DNA of 64,000 nt, taken from the NCBI GenBank assembly GCA_963978895.1, contig OZ022240.1, positions 20,040,406 to 20,104,405 of the forward strand, given 5' to 3'. This stretch comes from Erpobdella octoculata (Eukaryota > Annelida > Clitellata > Hirudinida > Erpobdellidae). This document shows positions 38,154 through 49,660 of the stretch, piece after piece. The notes beneath the pieces are model-generated. The model made no database searches. It was not told where the DNA came from and was given only the letters and a program-made list of their open reading frames with translations. The position numbers were made by a program, and so were the translations under genes. How positions within the stretch are numbered: position 1 is the first letter of the stretch; the number at the start of each line of letters is the position of its first letter.

Positions 38154-38520
38154 AATACTTTGGCGCTATATGTTCTTTTAGGCAAACTCGATTGAAAAAA
38201 GTGGCGCACTTGGCTGAATCGATTTTATTTTTAATTTTTTCCAATACTCTAAATCGGTTTAAAAATAATTTATTCCCAAACACAAACTCCATAATCTTAT
38301 AGGCTAATAGATCTATTTCGGCAATTTTTTGTCATCATCAGAGCCGTTTAACGTTTTAAAATAAAATGCAGTGACTAAATGGTAAAAGATACAACTAATT
38401 GAAAGGAATTAAAATACAATTTAAATAAAATTTAAATTCATTATATACAAATGTAACAACATAAAAAATATTTAAATTAAAATAATTATAATAATAACAG
38501 TAATAACTAAATAATTAAGA

Positions 38521-38825
38521 TCAGTTAGTAAAGCCTTTAACAACGGAATTACAGTCAACTTCAAGGACGTGACTGGAAGAAGAATCACATACATTATCTA
38601 TAACCTTTGAAACACAAACGTCTGGTACAAAACATTCATTCAACGAAGAAATACCTGAAGAAACATTGGCACTATTAACATGCATATTTTTAACAGAAGT
38701 TGTAAATGAGTTAAAACATTTATTATTATTATTATTATTATTAGTTTTATTACTATTTAGAGAACCAAAAAGTTTAAGAGTTAAATCAAAAGAATACCAT
38801 TGTTTATTAATTAAAGGCTTACATT

Positions 38826-38835
<10 letters not shown>
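38521..38835 (-). CDS. Unrecognised open frame of about 104 codons
   Basis: Minus strand, open from near 38835 to TGA at 38521. It reads KPLINKQWYSFDLTLKLFG, a poly-Asn run encoded by (AAT)n, then SANVSSGISSLNECFVPDV and HVLEVDCNSVVKGFTN. Codon use looks protein-like, but it has no upstream ATG and ends in (TA)n at its 5' side. It may be the C-terminal end of a transposon protein or of a host exon. A CTGATGA...GAAA motif lies 180 bp downstream. Confidence 0.3.

Positions 38836-38896
<61 letters not shown>
38828..38896. repeat. (TA)n microsatellite
   Basis: About 34 units. Confidence 0.95.
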
Positions 38897-38900
<4 letters not shown>

Positions 38901-39039
38901 TATATATATGTACATGCTTACTTCTTGTTACAAGAAAATATTGAAGTCAAGACATCTAGAAGTTTTGTCGTGGGTTCTTCGTGAAAAAAGTAATTTTTAT
39001 GGAACTTAAATTTTGTCAAATTACATATCACAGAGACAA

Positions 39040-39390
39040 ACTATTTTTACCAATGCTTTTATTAACTCGTCGTCTCTGTTTCTCTGTCTGTTTCAAATCT
39101 TGCAATCAATTTTTGAGTCACTTCCTGATGATAGATTTTTTTCAAATTTTGCATACATGCTCAAAATAGAAGACAATGCAATATTCAATTATTAGTTTTA
39201 CAATAAGTCAATTAATTTAGTTAATTTTAATTAATTTATATATATTTATGTATATGTGTACGTGTGTGTGTTTATTATATTTTTTATCTAGGAATTTATG
39301 TATATGTGTTTGCAAAAAATTGATTGCAAAATTTGTGTTTTAATTACATATAAAAGCATTGGGTTTTAAAAATTCGTTTTTAATTTACTT
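39040..39390 (+). repeat. Dispersed repeat E, copy 2
   Basis: Matches 741-1075 in two blocks with a different spacer (39238-39303, containing GTGTACGTGTGTGTG). Confidence 0.75.
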
Positions 39391-39549
39391 GTTTTTTATT
39401 TAATGCAGAAATGTTAAGTAGCGTTTCCACAATAACTATGCACAACAATTTACATATCACAGAGACAAGTTCCAGAATATATCATAGCAGGCAGAAGTGA
39501 TTGCCATAGTAGCGGTGACTTGACGGTGTCATTTTTGCTGAAAATCATA

Positions 39550-39725
39550 AATTTTGTTGTTTTCGCTCTTGTTCGCTCTATTACTCTTTCTCGCTCTCCC
39601 GCTGCCTCTCCTTTTCTCGCTCTCCCGCTGCCTCTCCTTTTCTCGCTCGCTCTTCCGCCCCGGTCGCTTTCTCGCTCCCGTTCACTCTCCAGTTCACCGC
39701 TCGCGCCTGCTCTCCCGTTCCCGTT
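39550..39725 (-). repeat. Family A-type minisatellite, reverse
   Basis: CTCGCTCTCCCGCTGCC and GGTCGCTTTCTCGCTCCCG units, the reverse complement of the 18-bp family A array. Confidence 0.6.
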
Positions 39726-39739
39726 TTCTGTGGGTATGT

Positions 39740-40130
39740 ATGTATGTCTTTTATGCATTGCTACACCATTCGTCCGATCGTAATGACATTTTTACACAAC
39801 ATTGAAGGCCGATAGAGGAAAGTTTTTGTGGAAAAAATTAAAATCGATAACAAAGTGAGCAGAGCGCGAGAATGAGCGGGAACTGAAACGGGAGAGTGTA
39901 AGGGAACTGAAGAATGAACGGGAACGGGAGAGCAAACGAAAACGGAAAAGCGACCGGGAGCGGAAAAGCGACGGGAGCGGAAAAGGGACCGGGAGCGGAA
40001 AAGCGACCGGGAGTAGAAAAGCGACCGGGAGCGGGAAAGCGACCGTGAACGGGAGAGCGACCGGAAACGGGAAAACGAGCGGGAGAGTAAGAGGAAACGG
40101 GAAAGCGACCAGGAACTGGAGTTCTAAGAG
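39740..40130 (+). repeat. Family A 5' block and minisatellite
   Basis: CTTTTATGCATTGCTACACC, CATTGAAGGCCGATAGAGG, then AACAAAGTGAGCAGAGCG and about 14 units of GGGAGCGGAAAAGCGACC type. It ends without a recognisable CTAG end. Confidence 0.7.
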
Positions 40131-40889
40131 GTCCACTAAAGTGAGTTGCCCCGAGCCTTCTTCATCCTCTCGACGGGCCTGACTGCGGTTTGATATTTTT
40201 GTTCAATTAAATGTATTAAAAATCGTTTAATGTAATTATTTGGGGTAGTGAAAATTAAAAATGCTGCAGATTGTAATGTCAAACTAGACATTACGATTGA
40301 TTTAATGTTTTTATAAGCAGAACATCGATTTAGAGAATGGTCCGTTCAGTACATGGGGTGGTCCATTCATTACGACCACGACGTAAATGGACCACCTGAG
40401 TTCCAGAAGTGCAACTCCGCCTCGCTAATTGCGAGCCAGTCCCAAGCCTGGAGACAGGAGGAGGAAAAAGTAAAAAGGATCAAATTCTGATCCACGACAG
40501 GTAGTACTTAAGTGCTTCCTACATACAGCCATTAAAGTTTTAAAACACCTGGTGTAAAGGACTATAAACTATTATATAAAAAAAAAAGTTTCAGAGGTGG
40601 GTTCACAAAAATGTCGTTTTTAGTAATCACCTGATTTTTAGAATGTATTTAAATTTAGCTATTTGTTTCTACATCTATCAGCCTTACATTTGTCATTAAT
40701 ATATTTACAAAATCTCAGTAAATAAATTTATTGTGAATTTTTAAGCGCATTTCAAGAAATTGTGTCTTCTCTGCAGGATTTTGGGAACCAGGAGGAGCGC
40801 TATGCATTATCAAACAAGCAAGACCGGCAGTGAAATTAATATAAGGAATTTAAAAAATATTTATTGATGCTTCCATATATTGTTGTTAA
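40131..40889. other. No gene seen
   Basis: Includes AATGGACC phrases (40335-40390) that also occur at 37790-37815, so a further dispersed repeat may span both places. Confidence 0.35.
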
Positions 40890-41783
40890 ATGTTGATGGG
40901 TAGTGTGTTGGGTCCTTTATTGTTCCTGATTTATATCAATGACATTTGTACTGTTTGCGAGAATATGTTTCTTTTTGCGGATGACGCTAAAATAATTAAA
41001 GTTTTGAGCAGGCTGCAGAATGATATCAGTAGAGTGGTGGAGTGGTTCAATAGATGGCAGATGCAGGTGAATATTGGAAAATGCTGTCTTCTCCATGTTG
41101 GGGGGAAGCATTTCATACATAAATATCATTTGATAGATTTGGATGGCACCACATGTGAGATACCAACAATTGAATCAGTCTCGGATCTCGGTATTATTAT
41201 GGATTCAAAACTGCAATTTAAAGAACATATTTTATCTCGGGTAAAGAAAGCCAACATGATGCTGGGCATAATAGCAAGAAATTTTAGAAAATTGTCAGAT
41301 GAAGCCTTTATTACTTTATATAAGGCCTTGGTGAGGTCCCAGCTAGAATATGGAGTACAAGTGTGGAACCCATATAGGCAAGGATTGATCAATGCAGTAG
41401 AAAGGGTGCAGAGAAGGGCGACTAAACTGCGGCCATCCTGTGTGGGAATGCCATACGAAATGAGACTGAGAAAATTAAAACTTCCGACATTGAAATATAG
41501 AAGAATCAGAGCGGATTTGATTTTATTATTCGATTTGTTGGCTGGAAATCTAAGGAGCTTGGTTTGTCCGTCCCTGACCTTCTGTACGTATGAAAGAACC
41601 AGAGGCCACGATAGAAAGCTGTTGACATCAGGTGCACACAAAGACTGCAGGAAGTATTTCTTTGGTAATAGACTTATTCAGGAGTGGAATAGATTGCCAC
41701 AGTCGGTCGTGTCAGCTGGAGATAAATATACTTTTAGGATATTATTAGATGCTTTTTGGGGTGAAAAGGTTTATGAGTTGTGA
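40890..41783 (+). pseudogene. LINE reverse transcriptase, C-terminal 295 residues
   Basis: Open frame beginning in the motif GSVLGPLLFLIYINDI, followed by FADDAK (catalytic Asp pair near residue 30), QVNIGKCCLLHVG, LGIIMDSKLQFKEHI, YKALVRSQLEYGVQVWNPY, VERVQRRATKL and the tail RTRGHDRK, EWNRLP, LLDAFW. No stops inside. The endonuclease and the first RT motifs are missing, so it is a dead-on-arrival copy. The ATG at 40890 is incidental. Confidence 0.85.
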
Positions 41784-41802
41784 AGACGGGGGGTTTAGAT
41801 GT

Positions 41803-42335
41803 GTTTTATGTTTAGTTATAGACCTGCCTCTAATTGTGTGACATTTTGCAATGTTTTTGGTTTGCTTGTGAAGTCGTGTTGGGTTTTAGATAGGTTTTCT
41901 GTTTAATTGACACTATGTTTTCGGTTTGCATGTGATGTCGTGCTGGTTTTCTGATTACTTTTGAATTGATTCATTCATTGGTGGTGTTGACAGTTTTCTT
42001 TTTTTCGGTTCGTTTGTGGGGTCCTGTTGTGCTTTTTTTTCTGTTCGTGCGGTTTTTTTTTATATTATTATGTTTTATGTTTAGTTTTTGATCTGACTCC
42101 ATATGTGCGACATTTTACTATGTTTTTGGCTCGCTTGAGAGTTCGTGTTGAGTTTTAGATATGTTTTCTGTTTAATTGACATTATGTTTTCGGTTTGCTT
42201 GTGATGTCGTGCTGATTTTGGATATGTTTTCTGATTACTTTTGAATTGATTCATTGGTGGTGTTGACATTTTTCTTTGTTTCCTGTTCGTTTGTGGGGTC
42301 GTGTTGTGCTTTTTTTCTGTTCGTGTGGTTTTTTG
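41803..42335. repeat. Tandem duplication in LINE 3' UTR
   Basis: Two ~260-bp units with shared phrases (TTTATGTTTAG, GACATTTT, TTTTCTGTTTAATTGACA, TGTGATGTCGTGCTG, GAATTGATTCATT). Confidence 0.8.
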
Positions 42336-42390
42336 TTTGTAATTCGGCAAGGAGTTATTTAACTCGTGTTGACAACATAATAAATAAATA

Positions 42391-43595
42391 AATTGGGCTA
42401 CATGCAAACTAAATCTCAAATATCTTTTTAACGCGAATAATAATAAATTAAAATTATTGGTTTTATCAGTCAATTAAATTATAAAACTGACATAATTTAA
42501 ATAAAAAACCGACAATGACTATTTAAAAAAGATTTATGATTATATTTGCATTTATCCCAATGTTAAAAACAATGTACGTAAACGTCAAGAAATTTTTTTT
42601 GAATACAGTTTTTTTTTAAATTGTAAAGCTGATTAATCTATTTTTAAATTGCAAACATTAATAAATTTATAAAATAAAGAAAAACTAAGCTTTTTAATGC
42701 AATAGTCAAAAATACGCTGAAGTCCCTTCGACACAAAACGAAGACTTTTGTGGCATTCCTAATATTCGGCGATAAAAGAAATATATTTTTTTGCCAGGCA
42801 GCGTACAAGTAAACAACTGCTTTGAAAACCACTACAAACCTGTAAGGCTTAACTGCTGCCACAAAACAAGAATGTTTGCTTTTGTTATTAATGCTTATTG
42901 CGTATGTTCAGGAATGTTGATTGTGTTTGGCGACGACTGAAAACAAGTAAAAATCATCAACATAATTTTTTTCAACTTGTTTGACTAGACTTGTATTGAA
43001 AGGTTCAACAACATTTAGATAGGTCATCTCTTGTACAGGTTTTCAAAGAAAAAGCTCCTTGTTTATATTTTTAAATAAGCAAAATGTTTTTAGAGCATTT
43101 GATATGCAAATAAAATTTTATTTTATTTATTTTTTGTTAAAAACTAACATGAACTTGTGAATATTTAAGAAATTACTCATATCAGTGAGGCAGACTTTTG
43201 TTTTCCTACTTGAAAAGCAAATTTTGATTTTAGATGTTTTTAAACTAATGATTAATTATTGTATTGTTGTCCAGAGTTGGGTCAAGCGAAGTCGGATTGG
43301 GTCGTGTCGAGCGACCTCGGGAGCGGTCAAGTCTTTAATGAGCAAAAAGAAATGTACAAATGATATACACTAACACACACACACGTGTATGTGGGTATGT
43401 GTTTTGTGGCCTAGAAGTCAACCGACTAACGCCACGTTGAAGATCGTCAAAATGGAATGAAATATGTACTATATATAAACATATATATAAATATATATAT
43501 ATATACTTATGTAACATATAAATTTCATAAGATTTCTGGTAATAGTACAAACCCATTGGAATATTAGATGAAAGTAACAGAAGAAAAACCATTAC
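42391..43595. other. No gene seen
   Basis: AT-rich, with short (AC)n and (TA)n runs at 43374-43383 and 43460-43505. Confidence 0.4.
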
Positions 43596-43664
43596 TTGCT
43601 CAAGTCGCTCTTCGTTTGCACAGCATTTAAGCAAATTCAGCACAGTTGGAGCGGGACTTCTCGT
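43596..43664 (-). CDS. Possible small exon
   Basis: Minus strand: acceptor ATCACAG, then 23 codons TRSPAPTVLNLLKCCANEER..., donor GTAATG. The Leu/Cys-rich helix could belong to a helical-repeat protein. It lies downstream of, and on the same strand as, the long exon at 45098-46628, but no proof links them. Confidence 0.3.
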
Positions 43665-44169
43665 CTGTGATGAACACAATAACAAATCTCCGTTCCTGAC
43701 TATTGTTTCTGTTTGTTTGTGGTTTATTCTTATTTTTATTATTTACTATAAGGATATCCCCTAGATGGAAAGTAATTCCCTTGGGAAACTCCTTTTGGGT
43801 GATGTTTATTTTGTTGTACTTTTTCTTGTGATCTGTTTTTTTTTGCTTATCATCATCCCAATAAACAAATTAAACCAAAAAAACTAAAAATATAATTCTA
43901 GAATACAGACAAACAGAAACTGAATTGCGAACTCATCAAAAACAAGTCAGAAATTAAGCTATAAATAATATGTAAACATTTCTAAGCACAGGTTTGTTTA
44001 AAATTATTGAATAAATGAAAACTGTCATATCTTAGTGTTGATAAAAAATGTTGTTGAAAAAGTGTCAGTCAAAAACAAATAATTAGAAAAATGTTGCATT
44101 GAGTCTATGGAAAATATTTTCAACTTGCGTTGTTCGCTGTTCAATAGGCTGCACATTTTATTTCACTGT

Positions 44170-45115
44170 TGTATTACTCACCCATTCAATCATTCACCAA
44201 CCAATTCAATCATTCATTCACCAATTCATTCATTCGCCAGCCAATTCAATTATTCATACACTCATTCAATCATTCATTCACATATTCAATCATTCATCTA
44301 CCAATTGAATCATTCATTCACATATTAAATCATTTTTCCATTCGATCATATAGCAACTCACCTAATCTATCTACTATCAACTCGTGCAAGCAAGCCTTCA
44401 TGAACTTGCTTAATCATCCATTCATTTTTTTAACTAACCAACTACTTTCAAATTATCCCCTCATTCAATTGCCTTTCATTCCTTGCAACCATCCACCCTC
44501 AAAGTTAATCATCCACCCACTTCTTCAATCATCCACCCATTCCTTTAATCCACCCAATCTTTAATTATCTACCCACTCCTTCATTCATCCACCCACTCCT
44601 TCAATTATACACTGATTTCTTTAATCATCCACCCACTCTTTTAATCATCCACCCATTCCTTCAATTATCCACCCATTCATTCAATAATCCACCCAATCTT
44701 CAATTATCCACCACTCCTTCAATCATCCACTACTCCTTCAATCATCCACCCACTTCTTCCATTACCTACCCACTTTTTCAATTGTCCACCCACTTCTTCA
44801 ATTATCCACCCACTCCTTCGATCATCCACCCACTCTTTCAATTATCTACCGACTCCTTCAATCATCATCCCACTCCTTCAATTATCCAACCACTCCTTCA
44901 ATCATCCACCCACTCCTTCAATTATCTGCACACTCCTTCAATTGTCCACCCACTCCTTCAATCATCCAACCACTCCTTCAATCATCAACCCACTCCTTAA
45001 ATTATCTACCGACTCCTTCAATCATCATCCCACTCCTTCAATTATCCAATCACTCCTTCAATCATCCACTCACTCCTTCAATTATCTACCCACTCCTTCA
45101 ATCAGTCATCCTCCT
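44170..45115 (+). repeat. Minisatellite of TTCAATCATCCACCCACTCC type
   Basis: First half made of CATTCAATCATTCAC units (44170-44350); from about 44480 some 30 units of about 19 bp. It runs up to the stop codon of the exon at 45098 and may have replaced part of the gene's 3' region. Confidence 0.85.
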
Positions 45116-46628
45116 CCTACAAACTAGATAAGTGCACGCTGACAAATCGGTTTTACAGAGATGAGCTTCGGGAGGTAAACATCCGATTAACTCTTTGTGT
45201 ACGAACAACTCCATTTTGAATTTGTGTTGGTGGGCGGGGCTTGGATGAACCGATTTTTCGTCGTAAGTCAGCAGTTCTTCACTAGGGGCGTCACTATCGA
45301 ATTCTTTGTTTTTCAGTTTTTTGTTCAATTTCTTCGATCTGGAACAATCGCGAATGCGTTTTGATTTGCTGCTTCTCAATGTGTCCGAATTCAAAAAATT
45401 TTCAAATTTGATTCCAGTTTGATCTTCAAACTCGTTCGACTTGAATTTTTTAGATTTCGAGTCTGGATTTAACTTTTTGAACAAGTCTTCTAATTGGGTC
45501 TTTTTATATCTAAAGGCTCCAATCTTTTTGTTGATGATGCGCAGCATCGTCTCAGCTTTGCAAATGCTGGCCACGACTTTTTCATATTCTATTTTTAGAT
45601 CATTCAACATGTAACCGTCGCTACACAAGTTGGTAATGTGGTTGTATTTTTGATCATCTGCTATTAATCTTGTATCATTCGTGCTTTCACATTTTGATTT
45701 TGCTTTACGGGACTGCACTTCCAATTGCAAATTTGAGATTTGTTTTATTTCTCTATCACAATTTTCATATTTTAAGTCTTCTAAAACAAATGTATTTGTT
45801 TCCTCTTTTTTGAAATCTGATTGATGAATTTCATTGCACTCATCAGTGTCGTACTTTCTTTTTTTGCATTCGACATCTTCATCGTCCGCAGTATTGTCAG
45901 TACTTCCAATACAAAGGTCATCATCGTCATCATTTTTGAATTTTATTGTTTTCTCAACTAGGTTTGGTGTGGCAGTATTGTTTGCGACTATTGCATTGTT
46001 TTCATCAACCACTTCTAAATTACCGGTTTCAATTTCATCTTGTTTTGTTGGTGACAGATCATTCGCGGGAGAGTTATTTTTATTACCGTTCTCAAGAACT
46101 TCCATTTTGTGGGAATTTGTTTCTAAAAACAACCTTGCAGTTTTTGAAGCATTGCAATCAATAGAGTTCCGAGAAAGGGTTTCATTCTGTTGGCTATTAT
46201 TTGTTTGTGCTTCTTTTGTACAACTCGTACGTATTTTATCGCCGTTGATGCGTGTAGCGTCTGTTGATTTGTGAACGTGGGAAGACGTTTTGTTTACAGC
46301 TGCGTTAATGGCGCTTGTTGCTGACGTCTGCACGGTTGACAATGTTGATTTTAATAATGGCGGTGACGATGATGATTGTAGTAGTGATGGGGAAGTCGAT
46401 GAAGGTAACGCGACTAATGAAGAATTCGGAGATGATTCCGGGAGAGATTGTCTTGTATCGGAAGAACGAGATGAAATGGTTATAAAATGTAGCCGCTTCC
46501 GTGATGGGAATGATGATTGTGCGGTAGAATGCGAAGACGTTTGTGGCAACAATGATGGTGTGGTTGCTGATGGAGACGTTTTATGAATCGGTTTGTCGCT
46601 GTTATTTTTAATGATCTTCAAAAACCTA
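45098..46628 (-). CDS. Long exon of an unrecognised protein
   Basis: About 510 open codons on the minus strand. The reading frame continues upstream of 46628 but without an ATG, and TTTTATTTTTTATAACAG there is a strong splice acceptor, so this is an internal or last exon. It encodes Ser/Thr/Pro-rich low-complexity sequence first, then an acidic patch (KNDDDDDLCIG), Asn/Glu-rich sequence, a probable coiled coil (LKIEYEKVVASICKAETML, KKTQLEDLFKKL), a Lys/Arg-rich likely nuclear-localisation segment (SKSKRIRDCSRSKKLNKKLK) and a conserved-looking end (KMELFVHKELIGCLPPEAHL). It looks nuclear and host-derived. I do not recognise the family. Balanced codon use and length argue against chance. Confidence 0.6.
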
Positions 46629-46857
46629 CTGTTATAAAAAATAAAACCAGGTTTAAAAAAATTCCAACCAATCACTTAACACGATGAAAAACATACTTTT
46701 CGGAATTTTTCACTTCCGGCATCATTTTTCTCTGATGATCAGCTGATTAAAAAATCGAAAATTAAATCATTTATAAATGAAACTTCAATTTGAAAGCAAT
46801 TTCAATCACAATCGTTTTAGAATTAACACTATCTATAGTTCAAAAGTATATGTAAGA

Positions 46858-47815
46858 CTAGCATTGCCCGTAGCGGCTTCGCTCGCATGAAATTAGAGAA
46901 TTCGGCCCGTCCCACCTTGACTTCAGGTTTGGCCCGGCCCGTCTGAAGACCCTAAAATCACTAAAATGTCTATATGCTTAGTGAAAAACCTCGACCCGTA
47001 CCATCTTGATTTAAGGTTTAGCCTGGCCCGTAAAAAGACCCTAAAATAACGGCTTGGCCCGACCGGTGATAAACTGGACTCAGCTACTTTTAACCGGCAC
47101 AAAACCTCAAAATACTAAGTTTTACATCTGTAATGCTTGCAGTTGTTGAGTAGCAGTTATTTTATAATCAAATAACCTTTTTTCCACTTCACATTTGAGG
47201 TCCTGAAAACCAAATTTTCAAAAAATGGTGAAACACGTATATATCATTATTTTTAGAGTAAAAACTAAATACTAATTTTACTTTTGTAGCATTTACAGTT
47301 TTTGAGTAGCAGTTACTTTAAAAACCAAGTAACCCTATTTTCCACCACATATTTGAAGTCCTGGAAACCAAATTTTCAAAATATACTAAAACAATTATTT
47401 CATTATTTTTGGAGTAAAAACTAAATACTAATTTTTACTCCTGTATCATTCACAGTTTTTGTGTAGCAGCTACTTTAAAAACCATATAACTTAATTTTCC
47501 AACCCACATTTGAGGTCCGGGAAACCAAATTTTCAAAAAATGGTGAAACACGTATCTTTTTATTTTTCAAGAAGAATCCATATACCAAATTTCAAAATCT
47601 CCTCATTTTTGGTTTTCCAGATATACATTGTTTTAGAAAAAGTTTGTTTTCCAGTTTCTTCCCCTCAGGAGCAAAATTTTCAAAAATCCTTTCTTAGTGG
47701 ATGCTTACGCAAAAGAAGTAATATAAGTTCCAAATTTCACGTTCCTAGGATGAGGCGTTTGAGCTCGGGCTGATTATCAGTCAGTCAGTCAGTCAGTCAG
47801 TCAGTCAGGACATGT

Positions 47816-47835
<20 letters not shown>
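46858..47835 (-). mobile_element. Family B Helitron-like element, copy 3
   Basis: Left end CTAGCATTGCCCGTAGCGGC, three ~157-bp units (near 47195, 47350 and 47505), short (TCAG)8 and GACATGTTCTTTTATATATA. A deletion relative to copy 1 removed part of the GGCCCGTC section. Confidence 0.78.

Positions 47836-47895
<60 letters not shown>
47820..47895. repeat. (TA)n microsatellite
   Basis: TA run extending from the end of family B copy 3. Confidence 0.95.
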
Positions 47896-47896
<1 letters not shown>

Positions 47897-47964
47897 TAGA
47901 TATCGATGTTACATCTGCAAAGTTTTTTATATGTGTTGTTTGTATATGTATCTTTATATATATA

Positions 47965-49660
47965 TTGTTGTAATATCGCTTAATCGTACTCTGTTTTGTC
48001 TGGAATGGGTTTGTAGTTTAATGAAAGATAAAAAATAAAGCTTTTATATCCGTCTTCTATACCCTAAAATCAGGGGTGGCCAACCTTTTTGGAAAGAGGG
48101 TCATTATCATATTTTTGAAACATACGCGGTCGCTGGTTTGAAAGGCAAAACTTTCTCTCTCACTGAGGCACTTTCAACTAAGGGTCTGGAGGAGTGCTGT
48201 AATTTCCCATAGTGGGTTCTGAGACGACCCTCAACCACCAACAAATCATATAGGTACATATTATGTAAACTGTCATTTTTTAGTTACTTGATAAACTAAT
48301 CTTTTACTAGTTTATATTTGGTGCCCCAGCAGAATCTATGTGTTCAAATATTTTGATTTTTTAGATAAAACATCTCTATAATTTGTATTGTAATTATTAC
48401 ATATATAATTTTTGTACTATATTTCGATTTTTAAGAAAATTTTTAAAAGATTTTACTATAATTTTTAAATATTTAAACAAAGCAGAGCGGGCCGCGGGTT
48501 TGTCACCCCTGGCCTAAAGTAACGTTTTGATCCACCGAAATCGACGCGCGGTAATTGATAATAAAAACAGCGATATAAATATTCCACTACCCCCTTCTTA
48601 ATTCTGTTTATCCCGAACAGCATAGTCGCCTCTGAAACACCCGGCAAGGCCACAAACACAGAATACCTTCATCTTCACTCGTGGCCTTTACCGCAATTCA
48701 CAAACAGCATGGTCAATTTTTTTGACTTTTTGACGCAGTCTCTTCCAGTCTTGCTAGAGCCTGTGTGATTTTCCGATTCCGCCTTGTGGGCTTGAATACC
48801 ACGCCAAATCGTTACATCTCAATATTTCAAACATAACTGGCGATCGCAGCGGGCCCGACTAGGTAACTGATGGTTCCACGAAACCGAGCCCGAAACTGTA
48901 CGACACAGTCAGTTTCCGACCTTCCAACACTTTTCAAGCCCTCAAACACAGGATTATCGTCAAAGCAGAACTGTCCGATCATCCCAAGCTCTAGCCCTCT
49001 AGCTCCACTCCCGCAAGCCACCACCAAAACACCACCAGATTTTTATCCAAAACCGCTTTGTGTCTCAGCCCCACTAGCATCCATAGAAGCACCTTCAAAC
49101 TGTTCAGCAATATCCGGGGCAGTTGACTTACCCGTGACAGCATTACTCACATGGGCGCTCCGATCAGCAGACATCACCTGAAATTCTGCTCTATCCCTTC
49201 CAAAATCAATTTTCTCCAAGACCAATCCAACTCCAATGTTCTGGAACTCATGACCATTCAATAAATCCGGCTCGCCATGCTAAAATTGAGAAACACCCTG
49301 TCCAGACACCGCAAAACAATTGTCATCACCACACACTTCATTCAAGCTAGTACCATCGAACACAAAACAGTCAAAAACCTTGTTTGCAACAAGAATATCT
49401 TTGGTAATTTTGATCAAATAATATCCTGAAACCACTCAAACTGATCCGACGAATTCCCAAAATCTGTCTGTTACTCCGTTCAGTTCCCGTTTTCTTAGCT
49501 GGCGCTTCAAATCAGCAATGGATAGTTTTTCAAGTAACTGCAAAACACTTTGTTCTCTGACACCGATGTTATAAAATTGCCTATTAGTATAAGGGTTTGT
49601 CTGGAATGGTTTTGTAGCTTATTGAAAAATAAACAATAATGCTTATATATAAAATATATA
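47965..49660 (-). mobile_element. Decayed LTR element with gag-like relic
   Basis: TTTGTCTGGAATGG(G/T)TTTGTAG followed by an AAATAAA-type stretch occurs in direct orientation at 47998-48045 and 49608-49655, like LTR remnants. On the minus strand, just inside the right copy, come GGTGTCAGAGAACAAAG (primer-site-like) and LLEKLSIADLKRQLRKRELNG, resembling the SAP-like start of some Gag proteins. Further on (49261-48830) are SADRSAHVSNAVTGKSTAPD and QFRARFRGTISYLVGP, with frame breaks. The class is uncertain. Confidence 0.4.
48071..48513. mobile_element. hAT-type MITE
   Basis: Terminal inverted repeats CAGGGGTGGCCAACC at the left and GGGTTTGTCACCCCTG at the right (complement CAGGGGTGACAAACCC). 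The flanks CCTAAAAT and CCTAAAGT form an 8-bp target duplication with one mismatch. About 440 bp, non-coding, inserted in the LTR-element relic. Confidence 0.78.

Larger units (their letters stand above)
40890..42390 (+). mobile_element. 5'-truncated LINE
   Basis: The element starts within the reverse transcriptase and ends in a 600-bp 3' UTR made largely of a tandem duplication, followed by an (AATA)n tail at 42380. CR1/L2-like by protein wording. Confidence 0.82.

Noticed and set aside
42081..42473. Asn/Thr/Lys-rich open frame on the minus strand
   Set aside because: It lies across the duplicated LINE 3' UTR and its A-rich tail; composition explains it.
44099..45127. Open frames with SIIHQF or STHSFN repeats
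   Set aside because: Translations of the TTCAATCATCCACC minisatellite.
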